From NCBI GenBank assembly GCA_009746045.1, contig RPFO01000312.1:2880779-2944778 (forward strand): DNA of 64,000 nucleotides, given 5' to 3'. Below, piece after piece: positions 51,443-61,347 of this stretch. The position numbers were made by a program, and so were the translations under genes. The stretch's first letter is position 1. Each line of letters opens with the position of its first letter. The stretch is from Mesostigma viride (lineage: Eukaryota > Streptophyta > Mesostigmatophyceae > Mesostigmatales > Mesostigmataceae). Under the pieces are notes generated by a model, which was not told where the DNA came from, did not search any database, and worked only from the letters and a program-made list of their open reading frames with translations.

Positions 51443-52109
51443 ATGGAAAAGGGCGGCCCTACATCGCAGGTGGTCGGCGACTCTCCCCCTAGGGGGGAAG
51501 CGTCTGAAGGGCAAGCAGTTCAGGCCCAAGGCGCCTCCTCACAACAGCCTCCTCACAAGCGTGCAAGGGAGGGGCCCCCAATGGTGGAATCTGGTGTCAG
51601 CTTTGCCGCGGTCACTGGGAAGGATGAGTACCACGGTGGTCTTGAGATGGTGGACGATCCGGATAAGCGGTTCAGATTGAGCGGTTTGAGCGACTCGCGA
51701 ATGGCACTCGTGAACAGCAATTCGCGCTGTACCAAGACATCCTTAATGACAAACCTGAAGTCGCCAAGGTGCCTTATCCTCCAAGCGCACAATTCATGCC
51801 TCGTTTCGAAACCCTGCTCCAGCAGGAGCTAAGGTTGCGTCGGTTGGCTCAGAATGCGCCAGAGACACTAGCCGCCGCGCCCTCCCATGCCGCGCCTGCC
51901 GCAGTAGCCCAAAAGAGGGGGGAGAGTGTGCACGAGTCGGCCGCAGTGCCCTCAACCGCAAGGGATCCCCCCGCGACTTCCAAGCCGGTCGCGACGGGCG
52001 ATATGCCCCCGCCGCGGCCAAGGGGAAGGGGGAAGGGGGTCGATGGAGGGGAAGACCTCGATGTTTTCGAATGACGCCGGGCAATTTGGAAGGTGGCGGG
52101 CCGATCTTC
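51443..52109 (+). CDS. Long cargo gene, exon 1 (frameshifted)
   Basis: ATG at 51443 follows TTGTTGTTGCAG. The first frame is Gln/Pro-rich (MEKGGPTSQVV...). After about 51685 the coherent frame is FERLANGTREQQFALYQDIL to LLQQELRLRRLAQNAPETL, then an Ala/Pro/Arg-rich linker. Another shift occurs in the G-rich tract near 52030. The exon ends at a GTAAGT near 52110. No domain recognised; low-complexity linkers dominate. Confidence 0.5.
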
Positions 52110-52230
52110 GTAAGTCTCTGCCCATTTAATTGATGTCGTGAAATACAATAAGCATTTTTTTGCAATATTCGCCAGACATGTCATTTCCGACAACTAAGCG
52201 GATTTTTACTTTCCGTTGAAATGTTCGCAG

Positions 52231-52287
52231 GGCCGGCAAGAGGATGTGGGTGCAAGAGAAGCCCGCTCAATGGCGGGAAGCACCCAG
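52231..52287 (+). CDS. Long cargo gene, exon 2 (19 codons)
   Basis: Bounded by TTCGCAG and CCCAG|GTACAT. It is 57 bp long and in phase 0 at both ends, encoding GRQEDVGAREARSMAGSTQ. A short linker exon, accepted because exons 3 and 4 are also multiples of three in the same phase. Confidence 0.5.
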
Positions 52288-52416
52288 GTACATGAGTGCG
52301 TCAGATTCCTCTCCGCAGTTTACTTGTAATGAAATGGTTTGCGTGCGTATATCCTTGTTTATTTTTGTAGTAATTTTTTTCTTGTGAATGGACAATCGCG
52401 TTTGCTATTTTTACAG

Positions 52417-52497
52417 GGAAGTCCGTTCGAGCAGCAGGAGGGCGGTGAGAGGAGGGGAAGTGGATCTTACGGTGGTTCCACTGCAGAGGGGGGAAGG
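52417..52497 (+). CDS. Long cargo gene, exon 3 (27 codons)
   Basis: Bounded by TTTTTACAG and GGAAGG|GTAAGT, 81 bp, phase 0. It encodes a Gly/Ser/Glu-rich linker (GSPFEQQEGGERRG...). The following intron (52498-52622) carries one dyad motif at 52553-52573. Confidence 0.5.
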
Positions 52498-52622
52498 GTA
52501 AGTTACCGTTGACTTAGTAATCGAAAGTTTAGGTTCGTCCTCAATGGACAGAGTTACGACGGCCGGCGTTTCTTTACACTTTTCTTACATTATTTGATCT
52601 TCCGTTGATAATGTTCTTGCAG

Positions 52623-53129
52623 GAAGCCGGTCGTCAGGGTGGGGCAAATCTCCAGGGAGAGGGGGCTATCGCTGTCGGTGAGCCTGTGTCAGAGGGCGTG
52701 GGTGGAAGCGACGGCGATACTGCGAAAATGACACGCTTTAAGGAGCAAGCGGATGCTTATAAACTGAGGACGTTGGCAAAGCGGGTTGTGGCCGAGGTGA
52801 GAACGGAAACAGCCCCACCTGAGGTACGGAACCAGATGATGACTCTCCATCAAGTCGCTGAGTTGATCGTGAAGAATGCGTGCGCGCCCGATGGCGCCAC
52901 ACAGCCTGAGGAGATCCCGAGCGCCAAGGCCTTGATAAAGTGGATGCAGGAGAACCTGTTCGAGGGCAAAGCGAAGGAGAGGAAGTGTAAACTGTTGACG
53001 GTGACGATGGCGGACGCCAAGACTCTGATCAAGATGTTGAAGGAACACGATGCCCGCCGGGACAAGTCTCCGAAGACCGCGAAGGGGTCGAAGAAAGCGG
53101 CTGAAGCAGCAGCGGTTGAGGGGAATGAG
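52623..53129 (+). CDS. Long cargo gene, exon 4 (169 codons)
   Basis: Acceptor TTCTTGCAG, donor GAG|GTAAGT, 507 bp, phase 0. After a Gly-rich start it is helical and charged (MTRFKEQADAYKLRTLAKRV, KALIKWMQENLFEGKAKE, TMADAKTLIKMLKEHD) and ends in a Lys/Ala-rich tail. It looks like a folded helical domain of unknown family. Confidence 0.6.
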
Positions 53130-53560
53130 GTAAGTCTACCTCTGTTGTGAGGGGGTCTTTGTTCTTGAGGTCCACGTTTCATGTAGGTTGCGACGGCCGG
53201 CGTTTCTCAAGTGTGACATTTACTTTATTCCTTTTGGTTATGCTTTCCTGATTTTTTCCTATCATTGTTAAGGGGAATGAGGTAAGTGTACCTCTGTTGT
53301 GAGGGGGCTTCTTGAGATCCAGGTTTCATGTAGGTTGCGACGGCCGGCGTTTCTTAAGTGTGACACTTCCTTTCGGTTATGCTTTCCTGATTTTTTCATA
53401 TCATTGTTAAGGGGAACGAGGTAAGTATACCTCTGTTGTGAGGGGGGCTTTGATGTTGAGGTTCAGGTTTCATGTAGGTTGCGACGGCCGGCGTTTCTCA
53501 AGTGTGACATTTACTTTTTCCTTTTGGTTATGCTTTCCTGATTGTTTCGCATCACTGCAG
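53130..53560 (+). repeat. Intron made of three tandem copies, each with donor and dyad motif
   Basis: A unit of about 145 bp starting GGGGAATGAGGTAAGT (exon end plus donor) is repeated at about 53119, 53273 and 53410. Each unit contains AGGTTGCGACGGCCGGCG (53187, 53334, 53478) and TTATGCTTTCCTGATT. Only the last copy ends in a clear acceptor (ATCACTGCAG, 53551-53560). Units 1 and 2 end in ATTGTTAAG, a weak acceptor that would allow micro-exons encoding GNE. Confidence 0.8.
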
Positions 53561-54747
53561 TACGTGCAGGCCGAGAGGGCGACCCACGCGGCCATCCTGT
53601 ACTCAATCAGCCTCGACCAGCACGCGCGCAGCTCGGATGTGGAAGTAGCGAGTACGTGGACTGCTGCCGTCGACGAATTCCAGAAGGGACTCTCCGAAGC
53701 ACTTGCGACCCACAAGGGGAAGGCGCTGAAGGGAAAGGGGAAAGGAAAGGAGGTGGAGGTTGCGGATGCTCCCGTGTCTCTGCTTGAGAAATGGGAGAAG
53801 TCCCCGGTGTCGCAGGATGATGATGACATCCTGGATGTGAACGATGAGATCGCGAAGGGCAAACGGTTGCGGAAGCAGCTTGCCGTTCAGCCTCGGGACC
53901 TCGATGACATGTCCAAGGCCTTGGTGCATCGAAATCGGGTGTGGACAAGGAACCTGTTCGTTGGGCCTCAGAAGCTCCTCGCACGAGACTTGCATCTGTC
54001 TAGAGCCGAGCAGAACGCCACCATTTTTGCAAACTCGGAGTCCGACTACGGCCACGACAAGCTGGTGATTCCTGTGTGGCGGTACTCGTTCCAGTTTTTG
54101 GCTGACCGGTGCCCCAACAGTTTTCATGAATGGACGAAAAAGGAAGGTACCCAGCGTCAGCTCGCGCAACTCTTCGGGGAGATGGGGGGGCACGGACAAT
54201 GAAGGCTGGCTACGCTCGCGCAATGACTGACAAAGAGATTGATATCTACCTGCGAACGAGCTCGGCCAAGGAGATGGCCGAAGCTGCTTCCACCGCGGTT
54301 CTGACAGGACCGGCCGATATTCTGGACGATCTTAAGCCCGTGGACGTGAGAAAGGCCGCGCTTTTGGACAGTTTGTGCAAGTCCGCCTGGGAGATGGCTC
54401 CACTCGAGAGAAAGCCACCGTTGCCGCCAGCCATTTGCGGCTTTCTCGTGCTGGACGGGAACCACTTTACCACACTCATCAAATCGGTGAAATTCGAACT
54501 GGTCACCCCAAATATGACCGTGGACCAAAGATCTGTGTGGTACAAGGCAATGCTGAATGGTTTCATGAAGGCGGAAAAGCTCAGGGTCGTTGCGCGGGGA
54601 GGGAAGGAGCAGGAGGTCACGAAGACCGTGGCCGCGGCGAAGCTGGAGGAGTGGGCAACTGATTGGACGAATTTCGGGGGGGTGGACGTGCAGATGCTCA
54701 AGGGTGAGACCATCCTGCCGACCTGGTGGCAGATCCGTGAACAGAAG
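53561..54747 (+). CDS. Long cargo gene, exon 5, one frameshift
   Basis: Acceptor CACTGCAG, donor CAGAAG|GTAAGC, phase 0. The first frame (YVQAERATHAAILYSISL ... PNSFHEWTKKEG) runs to a run of seven G near 54186. The next frame continues MTDKEIDIYLRTSSAKEM ... LPTWWQIREQK. Together this is about 395 residues of mixed alpha-type sequence, with a basic GKGKGKE tract and an acidic DDDDILD tract. No catalytic signature recognised. Confidence 0.6.
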
Positions 54748-55002
54748 GTAAGCCAGGTTGCGACCGCCGGCGTTTCTATAAGTGGTTTTCTTGTGTTAAT
54801 TTCAGTATGCCATTAGTTCGGTCAAGATGCGACCGCCGGCGTTTCTATAAGGGGTTTTCATGTTCCACCTTAGTATCCATATTTTGGTCAAGATGCGACC
54901 GCCGGCGTTTCTGTGAGTCGCTTTATTGTTCTCAGTTGAGTTGTGCTTATTTGGGAGGACTGTCGATGTGTCTCTGCGCGTTTTTGCCATACGGCGATGC
55001 AG
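54748..55002 (+). other. Intron with three dyad motifs
   Basis: GTAAGC donor, ATGCAG acceptor, phase 0. Motif copies GTTGCGACCGCCGGCG or GATGCGACCGCCGGCG lie at 54757, 54826 and 54892, in units of about 60-70 bp that also share TTTCTATAAG-like and TAGTATCCAT-like pieces. The repeat growth resembles that in the 53130-53560 intron. Confidence 0.75.
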
Positions 55003-57670
55003 GTTTCCGAACGAGTCGGCGAGATGATCGGCATTGTCAGGCAGCTCGGGAACGCCATGAACGCGGAGGACACAGCCCAAGCCAAGGCAACGTGGGGCTC
55101 AGCGCTGGGGGATGTGCACCGGGCCTACCAGGCATATGGACCCGTCAAGAGAGGGAAGGGCGTGTCTCTCCCAACTCCTCTGTACGGCAAGATCTGGGCG
55201 ATTGTGAAGCCCTTTTGGCAGAAAGGAGAGCAAGCCAAGGCCGAAGGGGACGGCGCCGGCGACAAGGCAGGGGGGCTGAAGAGACCGACAAGTGGGGGCC
55301 GGACCAGAAGAACTTCATGCAGCGCTGGCTGTTCTGGTGTGAGGACCCTTTGAAGCCCGTTGTCGACGGCAAGCCGGCGATCGCACAGGATATCGCGGCT
55401 CGGCAAGACTTCCTTGACGCGCGCCCTAAAGACAAGGCGCACGAACTGTCCATTTTCACCGCGCATCGGGAACTTGCGAGTTTCCAGTACTTCGACAGCC
55501 TGATCCAAGCGCCGATCATGTCCTGTGAGGCCCCTCCCAGCAACCTGATAAAAATAATGGAAGTCGCCAAGAATTTGAAAGAGGCGGCCGTGCAATTCGC
55601 CCACATCAAGTTCCTGGAGAACCCCCCCTGATGGCCGCTTGCAAACAACTAGACGGGACCTTCAACCCCGTATTGGTGAGGGAGCACGTGTTTGGCGTGA
55701 AGCTGAAGGGCACCTTCGCCACGGACCTCGACAAGTTCATCGCCGACTGCCGCCTGACCAGAGACTTTTGGCGGGTGGTCGTCACGGCCACGAGGGCGAT
55801 CATTCTCACGCTGAGGGACCTTCCGCCGGCTAAAAGGAAAGTGGTCGACCAGAAGGACTGGAAGTTCCCGAGAGGGCTGCTCGCTTCCCACCCCCGTCAT
55901 TTGTATGACGATTTGGGGGTGAAGACCAAACATCTGCTGGGTGTGCCAAAGGAGGCGGCGGCGGAGGTCGAGAAGGAGGTCGAGGAGGCGGCGGAGGAGG
56001 GGACTACCAAGGCCAAGAAGGGGTGGCGGGACAGGTTGGAAGCCTACAGCGATTGGAAGGGGGTGAGGATGGGATCCGACTGGATCGCATACAGGACAAT
56101 GATATGGAAGGAAGACGAAAAAAGAAAGGATCTGGTGGTGACGAAGGTGGTGGACGAGTTGTACACGGGGTCTGACAAAATTCCTCGGTCGCTGAAGGAC
56201 CGGCGTTTGCTCTGCTGGACCTGGCAGCTGACAGCAACGAGAAGTGGAGGAACCTGCGCAAGTGGGACCCAGACTGCATTCCGGAGGACAGCCACATTCC
56301 CAAACCCTCCTCGCATTTCAGCCCGGTCGTGTGGGATGTGGTTGACAACATGACCAACGCCCTTTTTAGGGGACCCTGCAGAGTTCTGCTGGTGTTCGGG
56401 GAGACCGCCCATATCCGCCGGTGGAAGCGCCTGGTCCGCCTTATCAAATATCGGCTTGTAAAACTGGGTGGACAGACCTCGCCTACTTTGCCGACGACGA
56501 CGATCTTCGTCTGATGAGGGTGATGATTCGGAGAAGGGGGAAGAGGGGGAGGAGGAAGTGGGGGAGGTGGATGAGGATGAGGATGAGAAGGAGGAGGATG
56601 AGGAGGACGAGGAGGACGAGGAGGACGAGGAGGACGAGGAGGACGAGGAGGAGGATATGCTGATGGGCACCCGCCCGGGGAGGAGGGGGACAGGCGGAGG
56701 GGGAGAAAGGGGATGGGAGGAGGAGAAAGGGGATGGCCAGGAGGAGAGGGACGGGGGAGGAGATGGAAGGGGAGGGAAAAAGCGCAGTCGGGATGCTGGA
56801 GGCTCGCGGGAGGAGACAATGGGGGGGGATGAAGACAAAAGGGGGGGAGGTAAGCGCCAGCGTGCTGGTGAAGGAGACTCGAGGCCTGTCGTTGGAAACG
56901 CCGGCGGGCGTATCTGTGATGAGGAGGGGGATCGCCAGCAGGAAGGAGGCTCGCGGCCTGTTACTGGAAACGCCGGCGGGCGTATCTGTGATGAGGAGGG
57001 GGATCGCCAGCAGGAAGGAGGCTCGCGGCCTGTTACTGGAAACGCCGGCGGGCGTATCTGTGATGAGGGGGATCGCCAGCAGGAAGGAGGCTCGCAGCCT
57101 GTTACTGGTAACGCCGGCGGGCGTATCTGTGATGTGGATGGGGATCGCCAGCAGGAAGCAGGCTCGCGGCCTGTTACTGGTAGCGCCGGCGGGCGTTCCC
57201 GATTTACGGGAGGCGGTCGTGTCCGACAGATGGGAATGAGGCCTCGTCAGGATTCATGGGGACCCCCGGTTGAGGGGACCCCCGCCCTCGCCTCGGTTTC
57301 TTTGGGTATGGATGACGATCCCGTACCGTCGTCAGGAAGGACGGTTGTGATGACTTTGCCCCCCCGCCCGACGGGGATGGAGCAATGCCCGGACACGATA
57401 CTGCTGAATGAGGATGACGATCCGGTCCCGTCGGCTGACACGGATTTTGTTGCGAGCACCCCACTGCAGAAGAGGGTATTTGAGGCTCGTAACGTGGAGG
57501 GTCCGCCGACAGTCTCAGGTGGAGGGCCGGCGTTTGCCGGATTGATGCGCCCGACTGAGGTGGTCGATGTTGAGGCGCCGCCAGGGACATCGACCGCACC
57601 GTTGACCGCATTGACGGATATCTTCGATCGACAAGGATGCCCTTCCACGCTCCAACGGTACATTCGGCCG
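55003..57670 (+). CDS. Long cargo gene, exon 6, several frameshifts, acidic and repeat-rich C-terminal part
   Basis: Starts VSERVGEMIGIVRQLGN after acceptor GGCGATGCAG. Frame changes occur near 55269 (GGGGGG), 55622 (CCCCCCC), about 56208 and about 56470. Coherent pieces are KNFMQRWLFWCEDPLKPVVD, MAACKQLDGTFNPVLVREHV, WRNLRKWDPDCIPEDSHIP and FRGPCRVLLVFGETAHIRRW. Then comes a Glu/Asp-only stretch (56560-56655), a 24-residue repeat present five times (core GNAGGRICDE, 56880-57200) and a twice-repeated DDDPVPS motif. The likely end is CGGCCG|GTAAAT at 57670. The Trp-rich middle looks like a real domain but I cannot name it. Confidence 0.55.
56880..57205 (+). repeat. Coding 72-bp minisatellite carrying inverted dyad motifs
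   Basis: Five units of 69-72 bp, each a multiple of three. Each holds GGAAACGCCGGCGGGCGTAT (motif starts 56894, 56966, 57038, 57107, 57179), which is the reverse complement of the element's dyad motif. The encoded repeat core is GNAGGRICDEEGDRQQEGG. A strong donor-like GAG|GTAAGC at about 56850 leaves open that the stretch is spliced out in some transcripts. Confidence 0.8.
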
Positions 57671-57811
57671 GTAAATTTCATTTTCAATAAACGAGTTTAA
57701 TAAGTACCTTAATATATTTCTACATAAGTTTTTTTGCATCAGTCCATGGCTTCATTGATTTCTCACACGACCCTTCCGTATTCATGTTAATTGGCATGTG
57801 CTTACGTGCAG

Positions 57812-58538
57812 GGAAAGGCGAAGAAGAAACTCCAGTTCGGTTTCCCCGTGGATCCGCGTCTGGGACTGTGTCCGGAGAGGCCGGCCGTGTTGTTGGCCAG
57901 GCCGCGGTCGGCGCACCAGTTGCACAACCGGGGGCGGGAGGGGCCTCCCTCCCACCCAACGCACCCCACGCACCACCCTTACCGTGCGGTCAGCCAGAAA
58001 AAACGTACGAAGAGTTGATGGCAGAGGCGGCGGCTGCGCAGGGGCAGAAGGCAAAACGTCGGGGAGGGGGCAGGCGAGGGGCGGGGCAGGAGACGGAGGG
58101 TGCCGACGAACCTTCACAGCCGCAGAAGGGTGGTGGTCAGGGCAGAGATGGTGGGGGGCTGCCAGTTGCGGAAAAGGGGGCGGTTTGCACAGCGGTCGAC
58201 CCAATCAGGGACGTTGAGCCAGACGTCCGGATGCGCTTTATGGATGGCGCGAAACTGGGTCGCGGAGGTTGGACTTCGAAATGGGTAGAGGACATGTGGC
58301 TAAACTGGCAGCACAAGTACCCCAAAAGGAAGATTTTCTGCTCTTTGGCACCCTCCTGGGCCGCGAGAAGGAGAAGGTGGTGATCAGATGGTTTGATGAA
58401 GGGTACGAACTCGGTCGGAGTGATGAGAGCGAGAGAAGGTTTCGTTTCCCCCTGAAGTTCGCCAGCGAACATGTTACTCTCCTGAAGGAAGGCGCCAGCT
58501 GGGACAACATTCCTTCACATCGACCTGGCAAGCGATGA
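57812..58538 (+). CDS. Long cargo gene, last exon, frameshifted
   Basis: Acceptor TTACGTGCAG at 57802-57811. A Gly/Ala/Pro-rich linker leads to RDVEPDVRMRFMDGAKLGRGGWT and KWVEDMWLNWQHKYPKR. A shift near 58325 (CCCCAAAA) continues with KEDFLLFGTLLGREKEKVVI, RWFDEGYELGRSDESERRF and stops at 58536-58538. The first part can be read in two frames and the choice is uncertain. Function unknown. Confidence 0.5.
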
Positions 58539-59071
58539 TGGGCAAGGACTTTGCACGAAGTCGCGTTTTGCACGTTTGCCCACCGCAACATTGAGAAATG
58601 CAGATGTACATAGTAGTTCGATCAGTGACCGCGACTTCTGGAAGTGGCAGTTTAGTAGGGGTTGACGTGTCCAATGTATATATGGTGCGGCGCGTCCAAG
58701 GGGGTCCACGCTGATTGAGCACTTGCATGTGTTCTTTAAACATATTCGGACATGTATGAAATGAATAAATTGTTTGGACGATTGCAAATTGATTGATTGA
58801 AGAATGAGATACCATTATTAATTGAAAAATGTAAAACCTTATTGCGAATTTGTACTTCAAACTTTCACATGCATGCCCCAAATTGTGCATTTGTGCAGGT
58901 TTAGCTTATGAGAAGTAGCATTTATCTACAAATATTGAGAAATTTAGGGGCACTTGGGGTTGTTGGCCATGTTCATTCATGATAAAATGGACTTTTTATG
59001 CTGTAAAATCATATTCCACTAGTCCAAAACGCTGCTTTCATGACGTCAAAAGTACCAGCAATGGCCCTAGG
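58539..59071 (-). other. Right subterminal region, related to the satellite flanks
   Basis: Non-coding. About 58795-58995, read on the minus strand, resembles 14980-15230 and the complement of 39119-39370: shared are AGTGGAATATG, TTTTATCATGAATGAA, AGTGCCCCTAAATT and GGGCATGCATGTGAAAGT. This part of the transposon end is therefore present three times in the element, each facing a terminus-like boundary. Confidence 0.7.
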
Positions 59072-59097
59072 TTGGAGCAGTAGATGTTGGGGACGCC
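59072..59097 (-). repeat. Right terminal inverted repeat
   Basis: Exact complement of 7498-7523, ending ...GATGTTGGGGACGCC directly before the CAGCGG duplication. Confidence 0.93.
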
Positions 59098-59301
59098 CAG
59101 CGGTTCCTCTCTCGTCGCAAGCGGTTGCACGACCTCACCTGGACGCTGGATGACGACCTCACCCCCGCTCAGCAACAGCAGCGACGCGACCTGTGGCCGG
59201 AATACCTCCGCCATAAGCAGGACCCCCAGAAGCCCAAGGTGTACTGGAGGGGCGGGGACCTGATGATCAACCACAAGATGTGGACGCCCCCAGCGGGCTA
59301 G
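59098..59301 (+). pseudogene. L1-like LINE ORF1 protein, part 2
   Basis: After the right copy of CAGCGG (59098-59103) the frame continues with FLSRRKRLHDLTWTLDDDLT, PAQQQQRRDLWPEYLRHK and a short WRGGDLMINHK end, with TAG at 59299-59301. DDDLTP and the Arg/Leu/Trp-rich helix match the C-terminal domain of L1 ORF1p. Joined to 7056-7497 it gives about 215 residues in one frame. Confidence 0.85.
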
Positions 59302-59563
59302 AATAGCAATAGCCCTAGCTCGTAACCATTGGCGTCACTGCCGCTAAGGCAGCCATGCCTAGAATGTTGCCTAGCTGAGCCAACACACCTAGTCACGTGC
59401 CGCCAACGCACGGTACACAACCAGCCATAGCCTTAGCCTAGTCCTAGTACAGCCATGCTACGCCCTGGCTATGTTCAGATTACTTGCCCACGCTCCTTGC
59501 TATGATATGCTCACATGGGTCTTATTGCACCCACAGTTTGCCGGATCGTTAGCCTGTCCTTTT
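59302..59563. other. LINE spacer, no feature recognised
   Basis: The sequence after the ORF1 stop codon is presumably LINE-derived, but no ORF2 start is visible. CTAGCC/CCTAGC-rich pieces occur. Confidence 0.4.
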
Positions 59564-59722
59564 AGCTAGCCGCGCCCGATTGCAGCTGTGGCATGCCTTT
59601 GGCATGAAGGAGACTGGGGGTCTCTGCCCTTTCTCCTGTAGTGCACACACAGGGATTAAAAGCACTTCGGTGCTCCGTGACTCCCCAACGGGAGCACGAG
59701 TTTAATTAATTAATTAATTAAT
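59564..59722 (+). repeat. Dispersed repeat A with (TTAA)n tail, plus orientation
   Basis: Inverted copy of 1822-1978, ending in TTTAATTAATTAATTAATT. It meets repeat C tail to tail, the two sharing the TTAA tract. Confidence 0.8.
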
Positions 59723-59967
59723 TAGGTCCTAGTTACAGGGGTGTGGGCACCGCGGCCCGAATCGCTGTGAATGCCATACTTGGTCACATGCGGAGCCCCC
59801 ACAGGCTTGGGGTTGGTCTCCTTCATCACTACTTGCCATCTATCCTTGCGCACCATCTGCCTCCATATTACAGACAAACCAGGAGGCTGCCCGGGGGTGA
59901 GCCCGTCAGGTCTAGTGTAGCACATGTCCATGCCGAGTCTATCACGAAAAGTCCACGAAACAGCCAT
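59717..59967 (-). repeat. Dispersed repeat C, inverted copy
   Basis: Complement of 5965-6206 with few changes. The minus-strand frame remains open for 81 codons and shares WRQMVRKDRWQVVMKET with the other copy. Fragment of an unidentified mobile-element protein. Confidence 0.7.
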
Positions 59968-60417
59968 GGCTTCCGATAGGGGGCTGATTTGTAACCGACA
60001 GCACGTGCCTCGAGCGCCAGGCAGTCTAGCTAGCGCTGGGCAGATGCAGGCGTCTTATAATGACGTGATGTCGTCGGTCAGCTTGTGAATTCTGCTTGTT
60101 GGACAGCAAAGGGATAAGTGCATGGAGGACAAATAAAATTTATGGATAACATGTGCAACAAAAAAACTAGCTGTCTAGCTTGGGACAGATGCAAAGCCCC
60201 CGGGCCGTGCTTGAAAGTGTTATTTATGAAGTTTTATTTAGTGCAGGCAAGGTGGCACATGCGAGATAGCTCCTATAGCAGCAACATGACGCGAATTAAA
60301 CGATTGCACAAACATGATTGACTTCAAGTTATTATCGAAATTAAATGAATCATGTAACAAATTTCTGTGTCAGAAAAAAAAGCATCATGGCCCAGTACAC
60401 TCTCGAGGAATGGAGTG
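59968..60417. other. Intergenic sequence, no feature recognised
   Basis: No convincing gene. Small frames at 60118-60321 have no known domain. Confidence 0.4.
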
Positions 60418-60995
60418 GAGGTTGAGGTTGAGGTTGAGGTTGAGGTTGAGGTTGAGGTTGAGGTTGAGGTTGAGGTTGAGGTTGAGGTTGAGGTTGAGGT
60501 TGAGGTTGAGGTTGAGGTTGAGGTTGAGGTTGAGGTTGAGGTTGAGGTTGAGGTTGAGGTTGAGGTTGAGGTTGAGGTTGAGGTTGAGGTTGAGTTGGAG
60601 TTGGAGTTGGAGTTGGAGTTGGAGTTGGAGATGGAGTTGGAGTTGGAGTTGGAGTTGGAGTTGGAGTTGGAGTTGGAGTTGGAGTTGGAGTTGGAGTTGG
60701 AGTTGGAGTTGGAGTTGGAGTTGGAGTTGGAGTTGGAGTTGGAGTTGGAGTTGGAGTTGGAGTTGGAGTTGGAGTTGGAGTTGGAGTTGGAGTTGGAGTT
60801 GGAGTTGGAGTTGGAGTTGGAGTTGGAGTTGGAGTTGGAGTTGGAGTTGGAGTTGGAGTTGGAGTTGGAGTTGGAGTTGGAGTTGGAGTTGGAGTTGGAG
60901 TTGGAGTTGGAGTTGGAGTTGGAGTTGGAGTTGGAGTTGGAGCTGGAGTTGGAGTTGGAGTTGGAGTTGGAGTTGGCGTTGGCGTTGGAGTTGGA
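60418..60995. repeat. Two adjacent hexamer microsatellites, GAGGTT then GGAGTT
   Basis: About 29 GAGGTT units (60418-60591), followed by about 66 GGAGTT units with rare variants. Both are G/T-rich on the plus strand. The Val-Glu, Leu-Glu and Ser-Trp dipeptide frames are artefacts. Confidence 0.97.
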
Positions 60996-61347
60996 GTTGG
61001 AGTTGGATTTAGAGGTGAAGATGGAGTGGAGTTGGAGGTGTAGTGACCAGAACTGTAAAGACGCTAAAAAGCTGTGAAGGTGCACTAAGCACAGCTTCCA
61101 AGCATCAAGGATATGACTCTATTCATGCCTTAAACCAGCACAGACTATTGCCGAGCGGTCCAAGCGGGTTAAGGCCCGGGTAGCAACTGATTTAAGCCAA
61201 CGTTATTAAAATGCCTAATTTCGTCACCATCAAAATTGAGGAGCAACCTGCAAGAGCAGCAGGAGATCGAGTGCATTTCACTAGGGTCACTTCGCAAATG
61301 AATAATGATGCAGGGGCGCCCCAAAACTGCACAAGCCCCATCTACAT
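60996..61347. other. Sequence 3' of the VTC gene
   Basis: Unique DNA directly downstream of the minus-strand stop at 61348. It probably includes the VTC 3' untranslated region. A tRNA-like A-box occurs near 61153, but no matching B-box is present. Confidence 0.45.

Noticed and set aside
48400-58340. Programmed ribosomal frameshifting in cargo genes
   Set aside because: The shifts are too numerous, of both directions, and lack a repeated slippery site plus pseudoknot arrangement. Indel errors or decay are simpler explanations.
60314-61085. Long frames of Val-Glu, Leu-Glu, Ser-Trp, Asn-Ser or Thr-Ser dipeptides
   Set aside because: Direct products of the GAGGTT and GGAGTT hexamer arrays; open in all frames.
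61140-61200. tRNA gene (GCCGAGCGGTCC...GGTTAAGGC resembles a Leu/Ser D-arm)
   Set aside because: There is an A-box-like stretch only. No anticodon arm, B-box or acceptor pairing could be built from the following bases.
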